In this document: positions 36,299 to 45,839 of the stretch, piece after piece | Position numbering within the stretch: the stretch's first letter is position 1 | How the letters are laid out: each line of letters begins with the position of its first letter | Assembly (NCBI RefSeq): GCF_007858275.1 | Contig: NZ_VFEV01000011.1 | Location: 1-64,000 of the forward strand | Reading direction: 5' to 3' | Origin: Pseudomonas proteolytica | GTDB taxonomy: Bacteria; Pseudomonadota; Gammaproteobacteria; Pseudomonadales; Pseudomonadaceae | DNA: 64,000 bases | Program-made: the position numbers and the translations under genes | The notes under the pieces: generated by a model | Database searches by the model: none | Told to the model about the DNA's origin: nothing | Seen by the model: only the letters and a program-made list of their open reading frames with translations

Positions 36299-37096
36299 TC
36301 AGGCGAAAACCACCACGGTCTGGCGGCTGATGGCGATCAACTGGCCGTCAGGCCCCCACAACATCGCAGCGGCATGGCCATAGCCGTCGCGGGCATGCTC
36401 GATCTCGACGTGGTACTGGCACCAATCCAGGGTCGTCAATTGCGCCAGAGGCTGGATGAATTCGATGGTCCAGGTCAGGGTGCTGCCCGCTGCAGGCCGC
36501 TTCAGGTGCGGTAGCAGGGCCGGCGGCCAGGCATCCACCAGCGCGAGGATATGCGCTTCGGTCAAAGGCTCCTCCTTCACATCCCCGCGCAAACGCACCC
36601 AGCCGCCCATCTCCCGGGATTTGTTGCCCGTGAACGGCAAACCGCCGACGCTCCAGCGCATTGCCAGGTAGCGCATGAACTCAGGCGTCACGCCTTTGAT
36701 ATAGGGCAGTTCCTGGCATTCGTCCCAATGCTTGAAGGTTGGCGCGGGCAGTGCTGGCACGTCGATCTCCGAAGGCCGTGATGCGCCGAAACTGGCCTGT
36801 GCCAGGGTCATTACTTCCCCACCCTGCACCACCCGCCCCAGCAACTGGCTGACCGCCTTGCCTTCGCGCAGCACTTCCACTTGATAGCTGGCAGAGACGT
36901 CTGGCGCCACCGGCCCAACAAACGTCACGGCCAACGAACGCAACGGCCGGTCTGCCGGCACCTGGGCGCGCAAGGCTTCGTATTGCAAGGCGGCGACCAG
37001 GCCGCCAAACGTGGCACGGCCCTGGGCCCATTGCGCCGGGATAGACACGTCCAGCGGGTTATTACGGGCGGCGTCGAGCAAATCACTAAAGCGCAT
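36299..37096 (-). CDS. Acyl-CoA thioesterase family protein (double hotdog, TesB-like)
   Basis: 265 residues of the 4HBT_3-type thioesterase family. ARATFGG-type substrate loop WAQGRATFGGLVAALQYEAL, LRSLAVTFVGPVAPDVSASY in the first hotdog half, and LTWTIEFIQPL followed by GHAAAMLWGPDGQLIAISRQ in the second half. Family members hydrolyse acyl-CoA thioesters; the acyl chain is unknown. A gaggtcgcc site precedes ATG 37096. Confidence 0.85.
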   Translation of the reverse strand: MRFSDLLDAARNNPLDVSIPAQWAQGRATFGGLVAALQYEALRAQVPADRPLRSLAVTFVGPVAPDVSASYQVEVLREGKAVSQLLGRVVQGGEVMTLAQASFGASRPSEIDVPALPAPTFKHWDECQELPYIKGVTPEFMRYLAMRWSVGGLPFTGNKSREMGGWVRLRGDVKEEPLTEAHILALVDAWPPALLPHLKRPAAGSTLTWTIEFIQPLAQLTTLDWCQYHVEIEHARDGYGHAAAMLWGPDGQLIAISRQTVVVFA

Positions 37097-37198
37097 GGCG
37101 ACCTCACATCAAGAAAATCGATTGTGCGATCTTAACCAGCGTGCCAGCCAGGTACAGCGCTTATTCCGGCCAAATACCCAGACAGATAAGCCGCCGCC

Positions 37199-37960
37199 TC
37201 AGAAACACTCCGCCGCCAGCTTATCCAGTACCCGATCCGCCTTGCCTTCGGCCTGGGCCATGGTGCGATGCCAGACCGCAACACAAGGTTGCAGATCCGC
37301 CTGGTGTTCGGCCTGCGCCAGCCATTGCCAGCAGTCATGCCAATCCCCCAGTGCGCCTTGGGCGGATTTGAGACGGGACATGGCCTTGGCCGGCAATTGC
37401 CCCAATTGCGGATAAGCCTCGGCCGCGTAACGTACGCGCTTGATCAACAAGCGCAGGCGATGGCGGTCGTGACCGGGATCGTGCAGGGCCGCATCGAGGG
37501 TCTGCCATTGCTTGGCCAGCCGCTTTTCGATGCGCGCCCGCAGCCCCTTGAGTAGTTTTTGATGATCTGACGCGCGGATAAAGCGGGGAAAGGCATCCAG
37601 GATCAGCAGCAGTTGTGCGACTTCCGGGCTTTGCGCCACCTGCCGATAGGTTTGTGGCTGCTGGCGCAGACGCCGCGCCGCAGCGTCGTGATAACCGTGC
37701 TGCTGCAAGTACGCCGCCAGCACCTCACGGTCGCGCAACGGCGTGGTCAATTGGCCGACTGCGCTGGCGGCCGCTTCCAGTTGCTCGACGCCGGGCAGCC
37801 CGCGCAAGGGGCGCAGCAGGCTGCGCAGGCGCCGCACCGTGGTGCGCAGGTCATGCAGCGCTTCGTCATCGGTAACCGCCGCCAGGCGCGCCTGGCAACT
37901 CAACAATCCGACTTCCAGGCCAATGACCTGGGTGACCAACTGATCCACCAACGCCGACAT
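37199..37960 (-). CDS. CHAD domain protein
   Basis: 253 residues from ATG 37960, behind AGGGGA. The CHAD domain spans most of the length: ALHDLRTTVRRLRSLLRPLR near residue 34 and the repeated helix HRLRLLIKRVRYAAEAYPQL near 165. CHAD domains are helical bundles with conserved His and Lys/Arg residues that bind polyphosphate and are often linked to CYTH-type triphosphatases or polyphosphate granules. No CYTH partner lies in this window. Confidence 0.9.
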   Translation of the reverse strand: MSALVDQLVTQVIGLEVGLLSCQARLAAVTDDEALHDLRTTVRRLRSLLRPLRGLPGVEQLEAAASAVGQLTTPLRDREVLAAYLQQHGYHDAAARRLRQQPQTYRQVAQSPEVAQLLLILDAFPRFIRASDHQKLLKGLRARIEKRLAKQWQTLDAALHDPGHDRHRLRLLIKRVRYAAEAYPQLGQLPAKAMSRLKSAQGALGDWHDCWQWLAQAEHQADLQPCVAVWHRTMAQAEGKADRVLDKLAAECF

Positions 37961-38055
37961 GCTGCTTCCCCTGATAAACAACGTCCATGTACCTGCGCAA
38001 AACAGGCGTCTGGAACTACCTTAACCACTACCCCGGCATGTTGCGCTGACTCGGA

Positions 38056-38334
38056 TCAACGCCCGGCGCGCGACTCACGGATATAGAAACGGGCTTTTTC
38101 CGCCTTGCTGGCGCACCCTTCGAACGCTTCGAATTGTTGCTGGGTCTTGGCGCCAGTCAGCAACGACAGAGCCTTGGAATAGCTGACCGTGCCGGCGAAA
38201 CCTTCAGCCTTGGCCAAATCCAGTTCGTGCCACGCCGCATCCAACTGGCTGCCGCAGCTATCGCGATAGGCCGTTTTGCCGGCACAACCGGCCAGGGCCA
38301 ACACAATCACAGGCAAACACATCCAGGCTTTCAT
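38056..38334 (-). CDS. Small lipoprotein, function unknown
   Basis: 92 residues from ATG 38334 (gaggtg upstream). The N-terminus MKAWMCLPVIVLALAGCAGK is a lipoprotein signal with the lipobox LAGC at Cys17. The mature part contains three further cysteine-bearing segments including RDSCGSQLDAAW and FEGCASKAEKARFYIRES and is otherwise helical. No known family was recognised. Confidence 0.82.
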   Translation of the reverse strand: MKAWMCLPVIVLALAGCAGKTAYRDSCGSQLDAAWHELDLAKAEGFAGTVSYSKALSLLTGAKTQQQFEAFEGCASKAEKARFYIRESRAGR

Positions 38335-38550
38335 CAATGACACCTCAAGAAAAGAAAACAGTCGTGGGATGTAGACGTTGCCTACATCGAAAAGTGCCTT
38401 ATCACACAGCCTGAAATGCCTAGCGCCGATAGCCAAAGCATACCCGAGCAACTAGCTCGGCTTATGAAAATAATCACTCTTGTCAGCTAGGATTGAAGCA
38501 GCCCCCTGGTTGGGTGCATTGTGGACAGCTGTTTTGCGAAGGATCCGATC

Positions 38551-39588
38551 ATGAAAAAACGCGTTGCATTGGTCCTGGGCTCCGGTGGAGCGCGGGGTTA
38601 TGCCCACATCGGGGTGATCGAAGAGATCGAAAAGCGCGGCTATGAAATCGCCTGTATCGCCGGCTGCTCCATGGGCGCGGTGGTCGGCGGGATCTATGCC
38701 GCAGGCAAGCTTAAGGACTACCGCAACTGGATCGAAAGCCTGGACTATCTGGACGTGCTGCGCCTGGTGGATGTGAGTTTTCGCCTGGGCGCGATACGCG
38801 GCGAAAAAGTCTTCGGGCAGATCCGCAAGATCGTCGGCGAGATCAATATCGAAGACCTGCGCATTCCCTACACCGCCGTCGCCACCGACCTGACCAACCA
38901 ACAGGAAATCTGGTTCCAGGAAGGCTGCCTGCACCAGGCCATGCGCGCCTCGGCGGCGATTCCCAGCCTGTTTACCCCGGTGATGCAAGGCAACCGCATG
39001 CTGGTGGACGGCGGCCTGCTCAACCCGCTGCCAATCGTGCCGGTGGTGTCGAGCCATTGCGACCTGATCATTGCGGTCAACCTCAACGCCACCAACCAGA
39101 AGCACTACACCCTGCCGGTAATCCAGCGCCCGCCGGCGTTCAAGAGCCGCTTCGACAACCTGGTGCGCTCGTTGGGTTCGCACCTGCCGTTTCGACGCAA
39201 GCAGGCCGAGCAACTGCTGTTGCTGGAACAGGAAGCGCTGCAGGCGCAAGCCGCTGATATCAACCCCTGGCTCGAGGGCGCCGAGCCCGAAGCCCAGCAA
39301 CCGGCCGCCGCCCCAGAGTCCGCTGGTGCACCGAAATCCGCTACCGGTTCGTTCATCATCGACAACGTGGGGCCGGCATCGCTGCTGGATCTGATCAACC
39401 AGAGTTTCGAGGTGATGCAGACATCGTTGGCCCAGTACAAAATCGCGGGCTACCCGCCGGATGTGCTGATCAACGTGCCCAAGCGCGTGTGCCGGTTTTT
39501 TGAATTCTACAAAGCGCCGGAACTGATCGCCCTGGGGCGTGAGATTGCCAGTGATACGTTGGATCGGTATGAGAGTGAGCAGAGTTGA
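38551..39588 (+). CDS. Patatin-like phospholipase (RssA-type)
   Basis: 345 residues. VALVLGSGGARGYAHIGVIE is the oxyanion loop, GCSMGAVVGGIYAAG carries the nucleophilic Ser, and MLVDGGLLNPLPI carries the Asp of the Ser-Asp dyad. Typical of bacterial RssA-like patatins with a hydrolase domain of about 280 residues. The C-terminal tail has an Ala/Pro/Glu-rich stretch (GAEPEAQQPAAAPESAGAPK) and ends in a helical segment. The ATG at 38551 is behind gaagga. The protein is probably a soluble phospholipase or thioesterase; its substrate is unknown. Confidence 0.88.
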   Translation: MKKRVALVLGSGGARGYAHIGVIEEIEKRGYEIACIAGCSMGAVVGGIYAAGKLKDYRNWIESLDYLDVLRLVDVSFRLGAIRGEKVFGQIRKIVGEINIEDLRIPYTAVATDLTNQQEIWFQEGCLHQAMRASAAIPSLFTPVMQGNRMLVDGGLLNPLPIVPVVSSHCDLIIAVNLNATNQKHYTLPVIQRPPAFKSRFDNLVRSLGSHLPFRRKQAEQLLLLEQEALQAQAADINPWLEGAEPEAQQPAAAPESAGAPKSATGSFIIDNVGPASLLDLINQSFEVMQTSLAQYKIAGYPPDVLINVPKRVCRFFEFYKAPELIALGREIASDTLDRYESEQS

Positions 39589-39613
39589 GAGCTTCGCTGG
39601 GGCTTGGGGCCCT

Positions 39614-39686
39614 ATCGCGGGCAAGCCCGCTCCCACATTCATATTTGTGAATGCATTCAAAAGGTGGGAGCGGGCTTGCCCGCGAT
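39614..39686. repeat. REP-like inverted pair, perfect 23-base arms
   Basis: Arms at 39614-39636 and 39664-39686 share the core gcgggcaagcccgctccca, an exact match to the element at 155. The spacer is 27 bases. It lies between the convergent patatin and kdpE genes and may act as a bidirectional terminator. Confidence 0.85.
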
Positions 39687-39712
39687 GAGGCCGGTCCAGC
39701 CACCACAATCCC

Positions 39713-40408
39713 TCAGCCCTCAGCCCCCAACAACCGATACCCCACCCCCGCCTCGGTCACGATAAAGCGTGGCTGGGTCGGGTCATCCGCCAGCTTCTGG
39801 CGCAAGTGCCCCACCACAATGCGCAGGTAGTGGCTGTCTTCGGTATGGGTCGGGCCCCAGATGTCCTTGAGCAACTGTTGCTGGGTAATCACCCGGCCTG
39901 GATAACGCGCCAGTTGCGCCAGCACCGCGTATTCCTTGCGGGTCAGGGCCACGTCGACACCGTCCAGCAACACCCGCCGATAGGCCAGGTCGACCGTCAG
40001 CGGGCCAAACTGCAGCGCCGCCTGCTGGGCTTCTCCGACAGGCGCCTGGCGTAACAACGCACGGACCCGGGCCAGGAACTCCTGAATGCCAAACGGCTTG
40101 GTCACATAGTCATTGGCGCCACCGTCCAGCGCCTGGACCTTCTGCCCTTCGCTGGCCCGTACCGACAACACCAGCACCGGGGCTGTCGACCATTCGCGCA
40201 ACTCACGCAGCACCTGCTGGCCGTCCATATCCGGCAGGCCCAGGTCCAGCACCAGCAGGTCCGGCTTGTTCAATGCGGCCTGGGCCAACCCTTCGGCGCC
40301 GGTTCCAGCCTCAATTACCTTATAGCCCTGGGACGCCAGGCTGATGCGCAAGAACTTGCGGATCTGCGGCTCGTCATCAATGACCAAAATCGTCGCAGTC
40401 TGGCTCAT
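39713..40408 (-). CDS. kdpE: Response regulator KdpE
   Basis: 231 residues. Receiver domain with the acidic pocket IDDEP and phosphoacceptor Asp55 (LVLDLGLPDMDG), Thr/Ser switch LVLSVRASEGQ and Lys in YVTKPFGIQEF; OmpR-type winged helix with TRKEYAVLAQLARYPGRVIT and DSHYLRIVVGHLRQKL. KdpE activates kdpFABC under potassium limitation or osmotic upshift. It is the last gene of the operon, 49 bases after kdpD. Confidence 0.97.
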   Translation of the reverse strand: MSQTATILVIDDEPQIRKFLRISLASQGYKVIEAGTGAEGLAQAALNKPDLLVLDLGLPDMDGQQVLRELREWSTAPVLVLSVRASEGQKVQALDGGANDYVTKPFGIQEFLARVRALLRQAPVGEAQQAALQFGPLTVDLAYRRVLLDGVDVALTRKEYAVLAQLARYPGRVITQQQLLKDIWGPTHTEDSHYLRIVVGHLRQKLADDPTQPRFIVTEAGVGYRLLGAEG

Positions 40409-40457
40409 GGTGTTCCGTCACAATCGCTGAAAAAAAATAAGAGTAGCGCACCTGATA

Positions 40458-43109
40458 TCACGCTTCACTTTCCAGGCTCGGCTGGGTCTGCAATGGCAGG
40501 AACAAGGTGATGCACGTGCCCCGCCCCTCGATGCCCTCGGCCACGCTGATATGCCCGCCGTGGGCGCCGACCATGCCCTGGCAGATTGCCAGGCCGAGCC
40601 CGGTGCCCTGCCCGCCGCGGTCGCCGCGGGCGGCGGTGTAGAACATATCGAAAATCTTCGCCCGCTCCTCTTCAGGAATCCCCGGGCCTTCATCACTGAC
40701 CGAGAAAAACAACGCCTGGTCCGCCACACCGGCACGCAGTTGCAAGCGACCATGGGGCGGTGAAAAACGCGCGGCATTTTCCAGCACATTGACCAGGGCT
40801 TGCTCGATCAAGGCGGCATGCACATACAGCAGCGGCAACTCGGGCGGCACGTCGGTACTCACCTGCAACGGCGCCAGCACCGCGCGCAACCGGGCGAGGG
40901 AACTGCCGACGATATCGCCGGGCGACACCCAGTCGCGTGCCAACTTCAAGGCGCCATGGCCCAGACGGGTCATGTCCAGCAGGTTCTGAATATAGCGGTC
41001 CAGGCGCTCGGCTTCGTCGCGAGTGCCTTCGAGCAGCTCACGGCGATCTTCCAGGGGAATGGCTTCGCCCAGGGCCAGCAGGCTGTCGATGCTACCGCGC
41101 ATGGAGGTCAGCGGCGTGCGCAGATCATGGGACACGGAAGCCAGCAAGGCGCTGCGCAGTTGCTCGGTCTCGCCATGCAAACGGGCGGCCTCCAGATTCT
41201 GCGCCAGCTGGGCACGGGCCAGCGCCTGAGCCAATGGCTGGCTCAAGGCCGTGAGCAGGCGCCGACGTTGGCCACTGAGTTCCAGGCCGGCCTTGGGGCT
41301 GACGCCGAGCAAACCCAATGGACCATTTTCAGCGGACAACGGCCACCACCACCAACGCCCAAACGGCAAGGTGCCAGTGCCCATGCCCGCCGGTTGGTCG
41401 TGCTGCCAGGCCCAGTCGGCGGCGGCACGTTCGGCTTCGGTGAAGGTGATCGGCCCACCGGTCTCGACTTTCCACTCACTGGGCCCGTCGCGATTGACCA
41501 GGCACAATTGCAAATCGCTCCAGCCCTGCAGATGATGGGCCGCTGCGCTGATCACCGCTTGGCGGTCGGTGGCGGCGGTGAGTTTGCGCGACAGGTCGAG
41601 GAGCTCGCTGGTTTCTTCCTGAGTGTCGCGCAGGGCTTGCAGTTGCCGACGCTGACGCGCAGCCAGGTTGCCGGTCAGCGCCGCCATCAGCAGGAAAAAC
41701 AACAGCGTCAGCACATCTTCTTCACGCTGGATGGCAAAGGAAAAATTCGGCGGGATAAACAAAAAGTCATAGGTCATGAACGACAGCGCCGCACAGGCCA
41801 ATGCCGGGCCCAGACTGCTGCGAACCGCCACCAGCAGCACAGCCGCGAGGAACACCAGGGAGATGTTGGGCAGCGGCAGGATACTCGACACCCCCCACGC
41901 CAATGCACTGGCCAGCACGGTTGCCAGCAGCGCCAGGGCGTAGTCGAACCACACCAGGCCCCGCACCTCGGGCAAGCGTGGCGGCACCGGCGTTTCATCG
42001 CTGTCGAGGACGTTGATTTCCAGGCCCCGGGCATTGCGCAGCAAGCGCGCCGCCAAACCGCCGCCGAACAGTCGGCGCCGCCAGCGCGGGCGCGACTGCC
42101 CCACCAGCACCAGGCTGGCACGGCGTTCGGCCGCGTGCTGGATCAGGGTCTTGGCCACTTCGCCGGCACGCAGTAACACCACTTCGCCACCCAGGCGCTC
42201 AGCCAACTGCTGGGCGTTTTGCAGGCGCAGCCGCGACTGCTCGTCGCGCATACGGCCGTTGTCCACATGCACCAGGCTCCAGGGCAAATGCCGGCGCTGG
42301 GCCACACGGCTGGCGTGGCGCACCAGGCGTTCGGCCTCGGCATCGCCATCCACCCCCACCAACAGACGGCCGCGCACGGTCGGCGCGGCCTGGCCCAGTT
42401 GCCGGTAGCCCTGGGCCAGATCGTCATCCACGTGAGCGGCGGCGGTCTGCATCGCCAACTCGCGCAGGGCCATGAGGTTGGTCTGGGTAAAGAATGCATC
42501 GATGGCGGCCCGCGCCTGCTCCGGCACGTAGACCTTGCCGTCGCGCAGGCGCTCCAGCAACTCGCGGGATGGCAGGTCGATCAGCAGCAGCTCATCGGCT
42601 TCCTGCAACACCCAGTCCGGCAGGGTTTCGCGCACTTGCACGCCGGTGATACCGCGCACCTGGTCGTTGAGGCTTTCCAGGTGCTGGACGTTGACCGTCG
42701 TAAACACGTTGATGCCGGCGGAGAGCAGTTCCTGGATGTCCTGCCAGCGCTTTTCGTGGCGGCTGCCGGGGGCGTTGCTGTGGGCCAGTTCGTCTACCAG
42801 CACCAGCCGGGGCTTGCTGGCGAGCAAGCCGTCGAGGTCCATCTCTTCAAGCATCACCCCACGGTACTCAGAACGCAGCAGCGGTTGCTGGGGCAAGCCA
42901 CTGAGCAAGGCCTCGGTCTCGGCGCGACCATGGGTCTCGACCACCCCGGCCACCACTTTGACGCCCTGGCGCAGTTGGGTGTGGGCCGCCTGAAGCATGG
43001 CGTAGGTCTTGCCCACGCCGGGGGCGGCACCGAGGAATACTTTGAGCCGGCCACGGCCGTGCTTGGGCAGGTCGGCTAGGAGGGCGTCGGCGCGGCCGGA
43101 GTCACTCAT
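40458..43109 (-). CDS. kdpD: Sensor histidine kinase KdpD
   Basis: 883 residues. The cytoplasmic N-terminal KdpD domain carries Walker A at residues 27-35 (GAAPGVGKT) and the DELAHSNAPGSRHEKRWQD block; a Usp-like domain follows (residues about 250-370). Four membrane helices cluster at about 390-490, then a GAF-like domain, the HisKA box SVSHDLRTPLTSMRGSIDSL with the phosphorylated His, and the ATPase N and G boxes (VNVLENAARFS, DEGPGIPEEE, GTGLGLAICQG). It senses K+ supply and turgor and phosphorylates KdpE. Confidence 0.98.
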   Translation of the reverse strand: MSDSGRADALLADLPKHGRGRLKVFLGAAPGVGKTYAMLQAAHTQLRQGVKVVAGVVETHGRAETEALLSGLPQQPLLRSEYRGVMLEEMDLDGLLASKPRLVLVDELAHSNAPGSRHEKRWQDIQELLSAGINVFTTVNVQHLESLNDQVRGITGVQVRETLPDWVLQEADELLLIDLPSRELLERLRDGKVYVPEQARAAIDAFFTQTNLMALRELAMQTAAAHVDDDLAQGYRQLGQAAPTVRGRLLVGVDGDAEAERLVRHASRVAQRRHLPWSLVHVDNGRMRDEQSRLRLQNAQQLAERLGGEVVLLRAGEVAKTLIQHAAERRASLVLVGQSRPRWRRRLFGGGLAARLLRNARGLEINVLDSDETPVPPRLPEVRGLVWFDYALALLATVLASALAWGVSSILPLPNISLVFLAAVLLVAVRSSLGPALACAALSFMTYDFLFIPPNFSFAIQREEDVLTLLFFLLMAALTGNLAARQRRQLQALRDTQEETSELLDLSRKLTAATDRQAVISAAAHHLQGWSDLQLCLVNRDGPSEWKVETGGPITFTEAERAAADWAWQHDQPAGMGTGTLPFGRWWWWPLSAENGPLGLLGVSPKAGLELSGQRRRLLTALSQPLAQALARAQLAQNLEAARLHGETEQLRSALLASVSHDLRTPLTSMRGSIDSLLALGEAIPLEDRRELLEGTRDEAERLDRYIQNLLDMTRLGHGALKLARDWVSPGDIVGSSLARLRAVLAPLQVSTDVPPELPLLYVHAALIEQALVNVLENAARFSPPHGRLQLRAGVADQALFFSVSDEGPGIPEEERAKIFDMFYTAARGDRGGQGTGLGLAICQGMVGAHGGHISVAEGIEGRGTCITLFLPLQTQPSLESEA

Positions 43110-43161
43110 GGGAACAGTCTTCTTTCAGTTAGTGATGTGGGGAACATGCTGCCGCCATGGT

Positions 43162-43707
43162 TTACAACTTTTCCAGCGCCATGTTCAGCGCCAGTACATT
43201 CACCACCGGCGGCCCCACCAGCGGCTGTTCGATATGCTCGTCCATCAAGCGCTCCAGGGTCGACACCGGCAACTGCCGTGCCGCCGCCACCCGCGCCAGT
43301 TGATAGGCAATTGCCTGCGGTGGCAAGTGTGGATCAAGACCACTGCCGGAGGTCGTCAACAGCGCCAGGGGCACGGGGCCCTGGCCTGGCACCTGAATTT
43401 TAGCGGCGTCGTCAAACACCCGCGCCGCTAGCGCCGGATTGCTCGGGCCAAGGTTGCTGGCGCTGCTGGAGACGGTGGCAAACGCACCTGCCGACGGCCG
43501 CGAGTGGAACCAGCGCTCGCCGGTAAATTCCTGGGCAATCAGGCTGGAGCCGCGCACCTTGCCTTCGGCATCGCGCACCAGGCTGCCATTGGCCTGGTCG
43601 GGAAAGGCCACCTGGGCGACGCCGGTCACCACCAGCGGATAGGCCACGCCAGTGATCAGGGTCATCAATACCAACAGGCTCAAGGCCGGACGGATCGTAC
43701 TGGACAT
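43162..43707 (-). CDS. kdpC: Potassium-transporting ATPase subunit KdpC
   Basis: 181 residues with a single N-terminal membrane helix ([20 protein letters not shown]) and a periplasmic domain. Recognised by [29 protein letters not shown] and [10 protein letters not shown]. KdpC stabilises the KdpA-KdpB complex and supports K+ transport. The gene starts 63 bases after the kdpB stop, across a small inverted repeat. Confidence 0.97.
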   Translation of the reverse strand: MSSTIRPALSLLVLMTLITGVAYPLVVTGVAQVAFPDQANGSLVRDAEGKVRGSSLIAQEFTGERWFHSRPSAGAFATVSSSASNLGPSNPALAARVFDDAAKIQVPGQGPVPLALLTTSGSGLDPHLPPQAIAYQLARVAAARQLPVSTLERLMDEHIEQPLVGPPVVNVLALNMALEKL

Positions 43708-43732
43708 TTCATCTTCCTCAATTGATTCGTGG

Positions 43733-43764
43733 CCTGTAGGAGCCAGCTTGTCGGCTCCTACAGG
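43733..43764. repeat. Short REP-like hairpin between kdpB and kdpC
   Basis: cctgtaggagcc (43733-43744) and ggctcctacagg (43753-43764) are perfect 12-base inverted arms around agcttgtc. It shares the taggagcc core with the larger element at 7329. Sitting inside the kdp operon, it could lower or stabilise downstream kdpC expression. Confidence 0.75.
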
Positions 43765-43770
43765 GCTGGG

Positions 43771-45828
43771 TTAGACCAGGTGCAGCGCGGTCAGCAGCAT
43801 GTCGATCGCCTTGATCCCGGCGAACGGCACCAAAAGCCCGCCCACGCCATAGATCAACAGGTTGCGCCGCAGCAACGCCGCCGCACTCGCTGCCTGCACC
43901 CGTACACCGCGCAGCGCCAAAGGAATGAGCACCACGATGATCAGCGCGTTAAACACAATGGCCGACAGAATCGCGCTCTGCGGGCTGCTCAGGTGCATCA
44001 CGTTGAGCACGCCCAGTTGCGGGTAGATCGAGGCAAACAGCGCCGGCAGGATCGCGAAGTACTTGGCCACGTCGTTGGCAATCGAAAAGGTGGTCAGCGC
44101 GCCCCGGGTCACCAGCAATTCCTTGCCGATCTGCACCACGTCCAGCAGCTTGGTCGGGTCGCTGTCGAGGTCGACCATGTTCGCCGCCTCGCGGGCCGCC
44201 TGGGTCCCGTCATTCATCGCCATGCCCACGTCCGCCTGGGCCAGGGCCGGGGCGTCGTTGGCGCCGTCACCACACATGGCCACCAGGCGCCCGTCGTTTT
44301 GCTCGTGGCGGATGCGCGCCAGTTTCTTCTCCGGCGTGGCTTCCGCCAGCACATCATCCACGCCGGCTTCAGCGGCAATCGCGGCGGCGGTCAGCGGGTT
44401 GTCGCCGGTTACCATCACCGTGCGGATCCCCAGTTTGCGCAGCTCGGCAAAGCGCTCGCGAATGCCGGGCTTGACCACGTCCTTGAGGTGGATCGCGCCG
44501 AGCAGTTTACCGTCGGCACACACCAGCAACGGGGTGCCACCACTCTGGGCGATCTTGTCGATTTCCCGGGACAGTGCCGGCAACAGGTCCTGGCGTTTCT
44601 GGCCGATAAACGCCAGCAGCGAATCGACAGCGCCTTTACGGTAGACGCGGCCTTGATAGTCCACACCGGACAAGCGCGTTTCGGCACTGAACGGCACGCC
44701 CGTCAGCTCTTGCACCGAGGGCTCGGTGTACGGATGCAGGGCCCGCAGGTATTCGACGATGGATTTGCCCTCCGCCGTATCATCTGCCAGCGAGGCCAGC
44801 AGCGCGCCTTCGGCCAACTCCTTGCCGTTGACGCCGGGCGCGGCATAGATGCCAGCGCAGCGCCGGTTACCAAAGGTGATGGTGCCGGTCTTGTCCAGCA
44901 ACAGCACATGCACGTCCCCCGCCGCTTCCACGGCGCGCCCGGACTTGGCGATCACATTGAGGCGCACCAGGCGATCCATGCCGGCGATGCCGATGGCCGA
45001 TAACAGGCCACCGATGGTGGTGGGAATCAGCGTGACCAGCAGCGCCACCAGGAACACCAAGGGCAGGCTGCCATTGGCGAAGTGGGCGAATGGCTGCAAG
45101 GTCACGACCACCAGCAGGAAGATCAGGGTCAGGCCGATCAGCAGGATATCCAACGCCACTTCGTTGGGGGTTTTCTGGCGCTTGGCGCCTTCGACCAGGG
45201 CGATCATGCGATCCAGGGTCGACTCGCCAGGGTTGGCGGTGATGCGAATCACCAGCCAGTCCGAGACCAACCGGGTATTGCCGGTGACCGCCGAGCGGTC
45301 GCCGCCGGATTCACGGATGACCGGCGCGGACTCACCGGTGATCGCCGCTTCGTTGACCGCCGCGATGCCTTCGATGACCTCACCGTCGCCCGGGATCATT
45401 TCCCCGGCCGCTACCCGCACCACATCACCTTTGCGCAGGCTGGTGGCGGGCACCACCTTGAAGCTGCCATCGGCCTCCTGGCGCCGCGCACTCAGGCCCT
45501 CACTGCCGGCCTTGAGGCTATCGGCGCGGGCCTTGCCACGGCCCTCGGCCAGGGCTTCGGCGAAGTTGGCGAACAGCACGGTGAACCACAGCCACAGGGC
45601 AATCTGCACCGCGACAAAGGTCGGCACGCTGCTGTCCGGCACCAGGCACAGCACCGTGGTGAGGATCGCGGTCAGCTCAACCACCAGCATCACCGGCGAA
45701 CGCTTCAACTGGCGCGGGTCCAGCTTGACGAACGCCTGGACCAACGCAGGGCGCCACAGGGCCGAGATCGCAGTCTTGGCCGATTCCTGGGTCTTGAGCG
45801 GAGCGGCATTGTTTACAGGCATATTCAT
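43771..45828 (-). CDS. kdpB: Potassium-transporting P-type ATPase KdpB
   Basis: 685 residues. The phosphorylation site is [10 protein letters not shown] with Asp312, the A-domain loop is ITGESAPV, and the nucleotide domain holds [12 protein letters not shown] and the hinge [20 protein letters not shown]. The Ser of the TGES loop is the one reported in E. coli as an inhibitory phosphorylation site. Of three in-frame ATGs near the start, 45828 has AGGGG at a normal 7-base spacing; the outer 45834 leaves one base. It follows kdpA by a few bases. Confidence 0.97.
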   Translation of the reverse strand: MNMPVNNAAPLKTQESAKTAISALWRPALVQAFVKLDPRQLKRSPVMLVVELTAILTTVLCLVPDSSVPTFVAVQIALWLWFTVLFANFAEALAEGRGKARADSLKAGSEGLSARRQEADGSFKVVPATSLRKGDVVRVAAGEMIPGDGEVIEGIAAVNEAAITGESAPVIRESGGDRSAVTGNTRLVSDWLVIRITANPGESTLDRMIALVEGAKRQKTPNEVALDILLIGLTLIFLLVVVTLQPFAHFANGSLPLVFLVALLVTLIPTTIGGLLSAIGIAGMDRLVRLNVIAKSGRAVEAAGDVHVLLLDKTGTITFGNRRCAGIYAAPGVNGKELAEGALLASLADDTAEGKSIVEYLRALHPYTEPSVQELTGVPFSAETRLSGVDYQGRVYRKGAVDSLLAFIGQKRQDLLPALSREIDKIAQSGGTPLLVCADGKLLGAIHLKDVVKPGIRERFAELRKLGIRTVMVTGDNPLTAAAIAAEAGVDDVLAEATPEKKLARIRHEQNDGRLVAMCGDGANDAPALAQADVGMAMNDGTQAAREAANMVDLDSDPTKLLDVVQIGKELLVTRGALTTFSIANDVAKYFAILPALFASIYPQLGVLNVMHLSSPQSAILSAIVFNALIIVVLIPLALRGVRVQAASAAALLRRNLLIYGVGGLLVPFAGIKAIDMLLTALHLV

Positions 45829-45839
45829 GTTCATACCCC

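Noticed and set aside
38452..39708. A long minus-strand frame opposite the patatin gene
   Set aside because: The plus strand shows the complete GCSMG and DGG motifs and a ribosome site; the other frame is a shadow running into the REP element.
40800..42176. A 458-codon plus-strand frame inside kdpD
   Set aside because: Antisense shadow; the KdpD frame has all kinase boxes.
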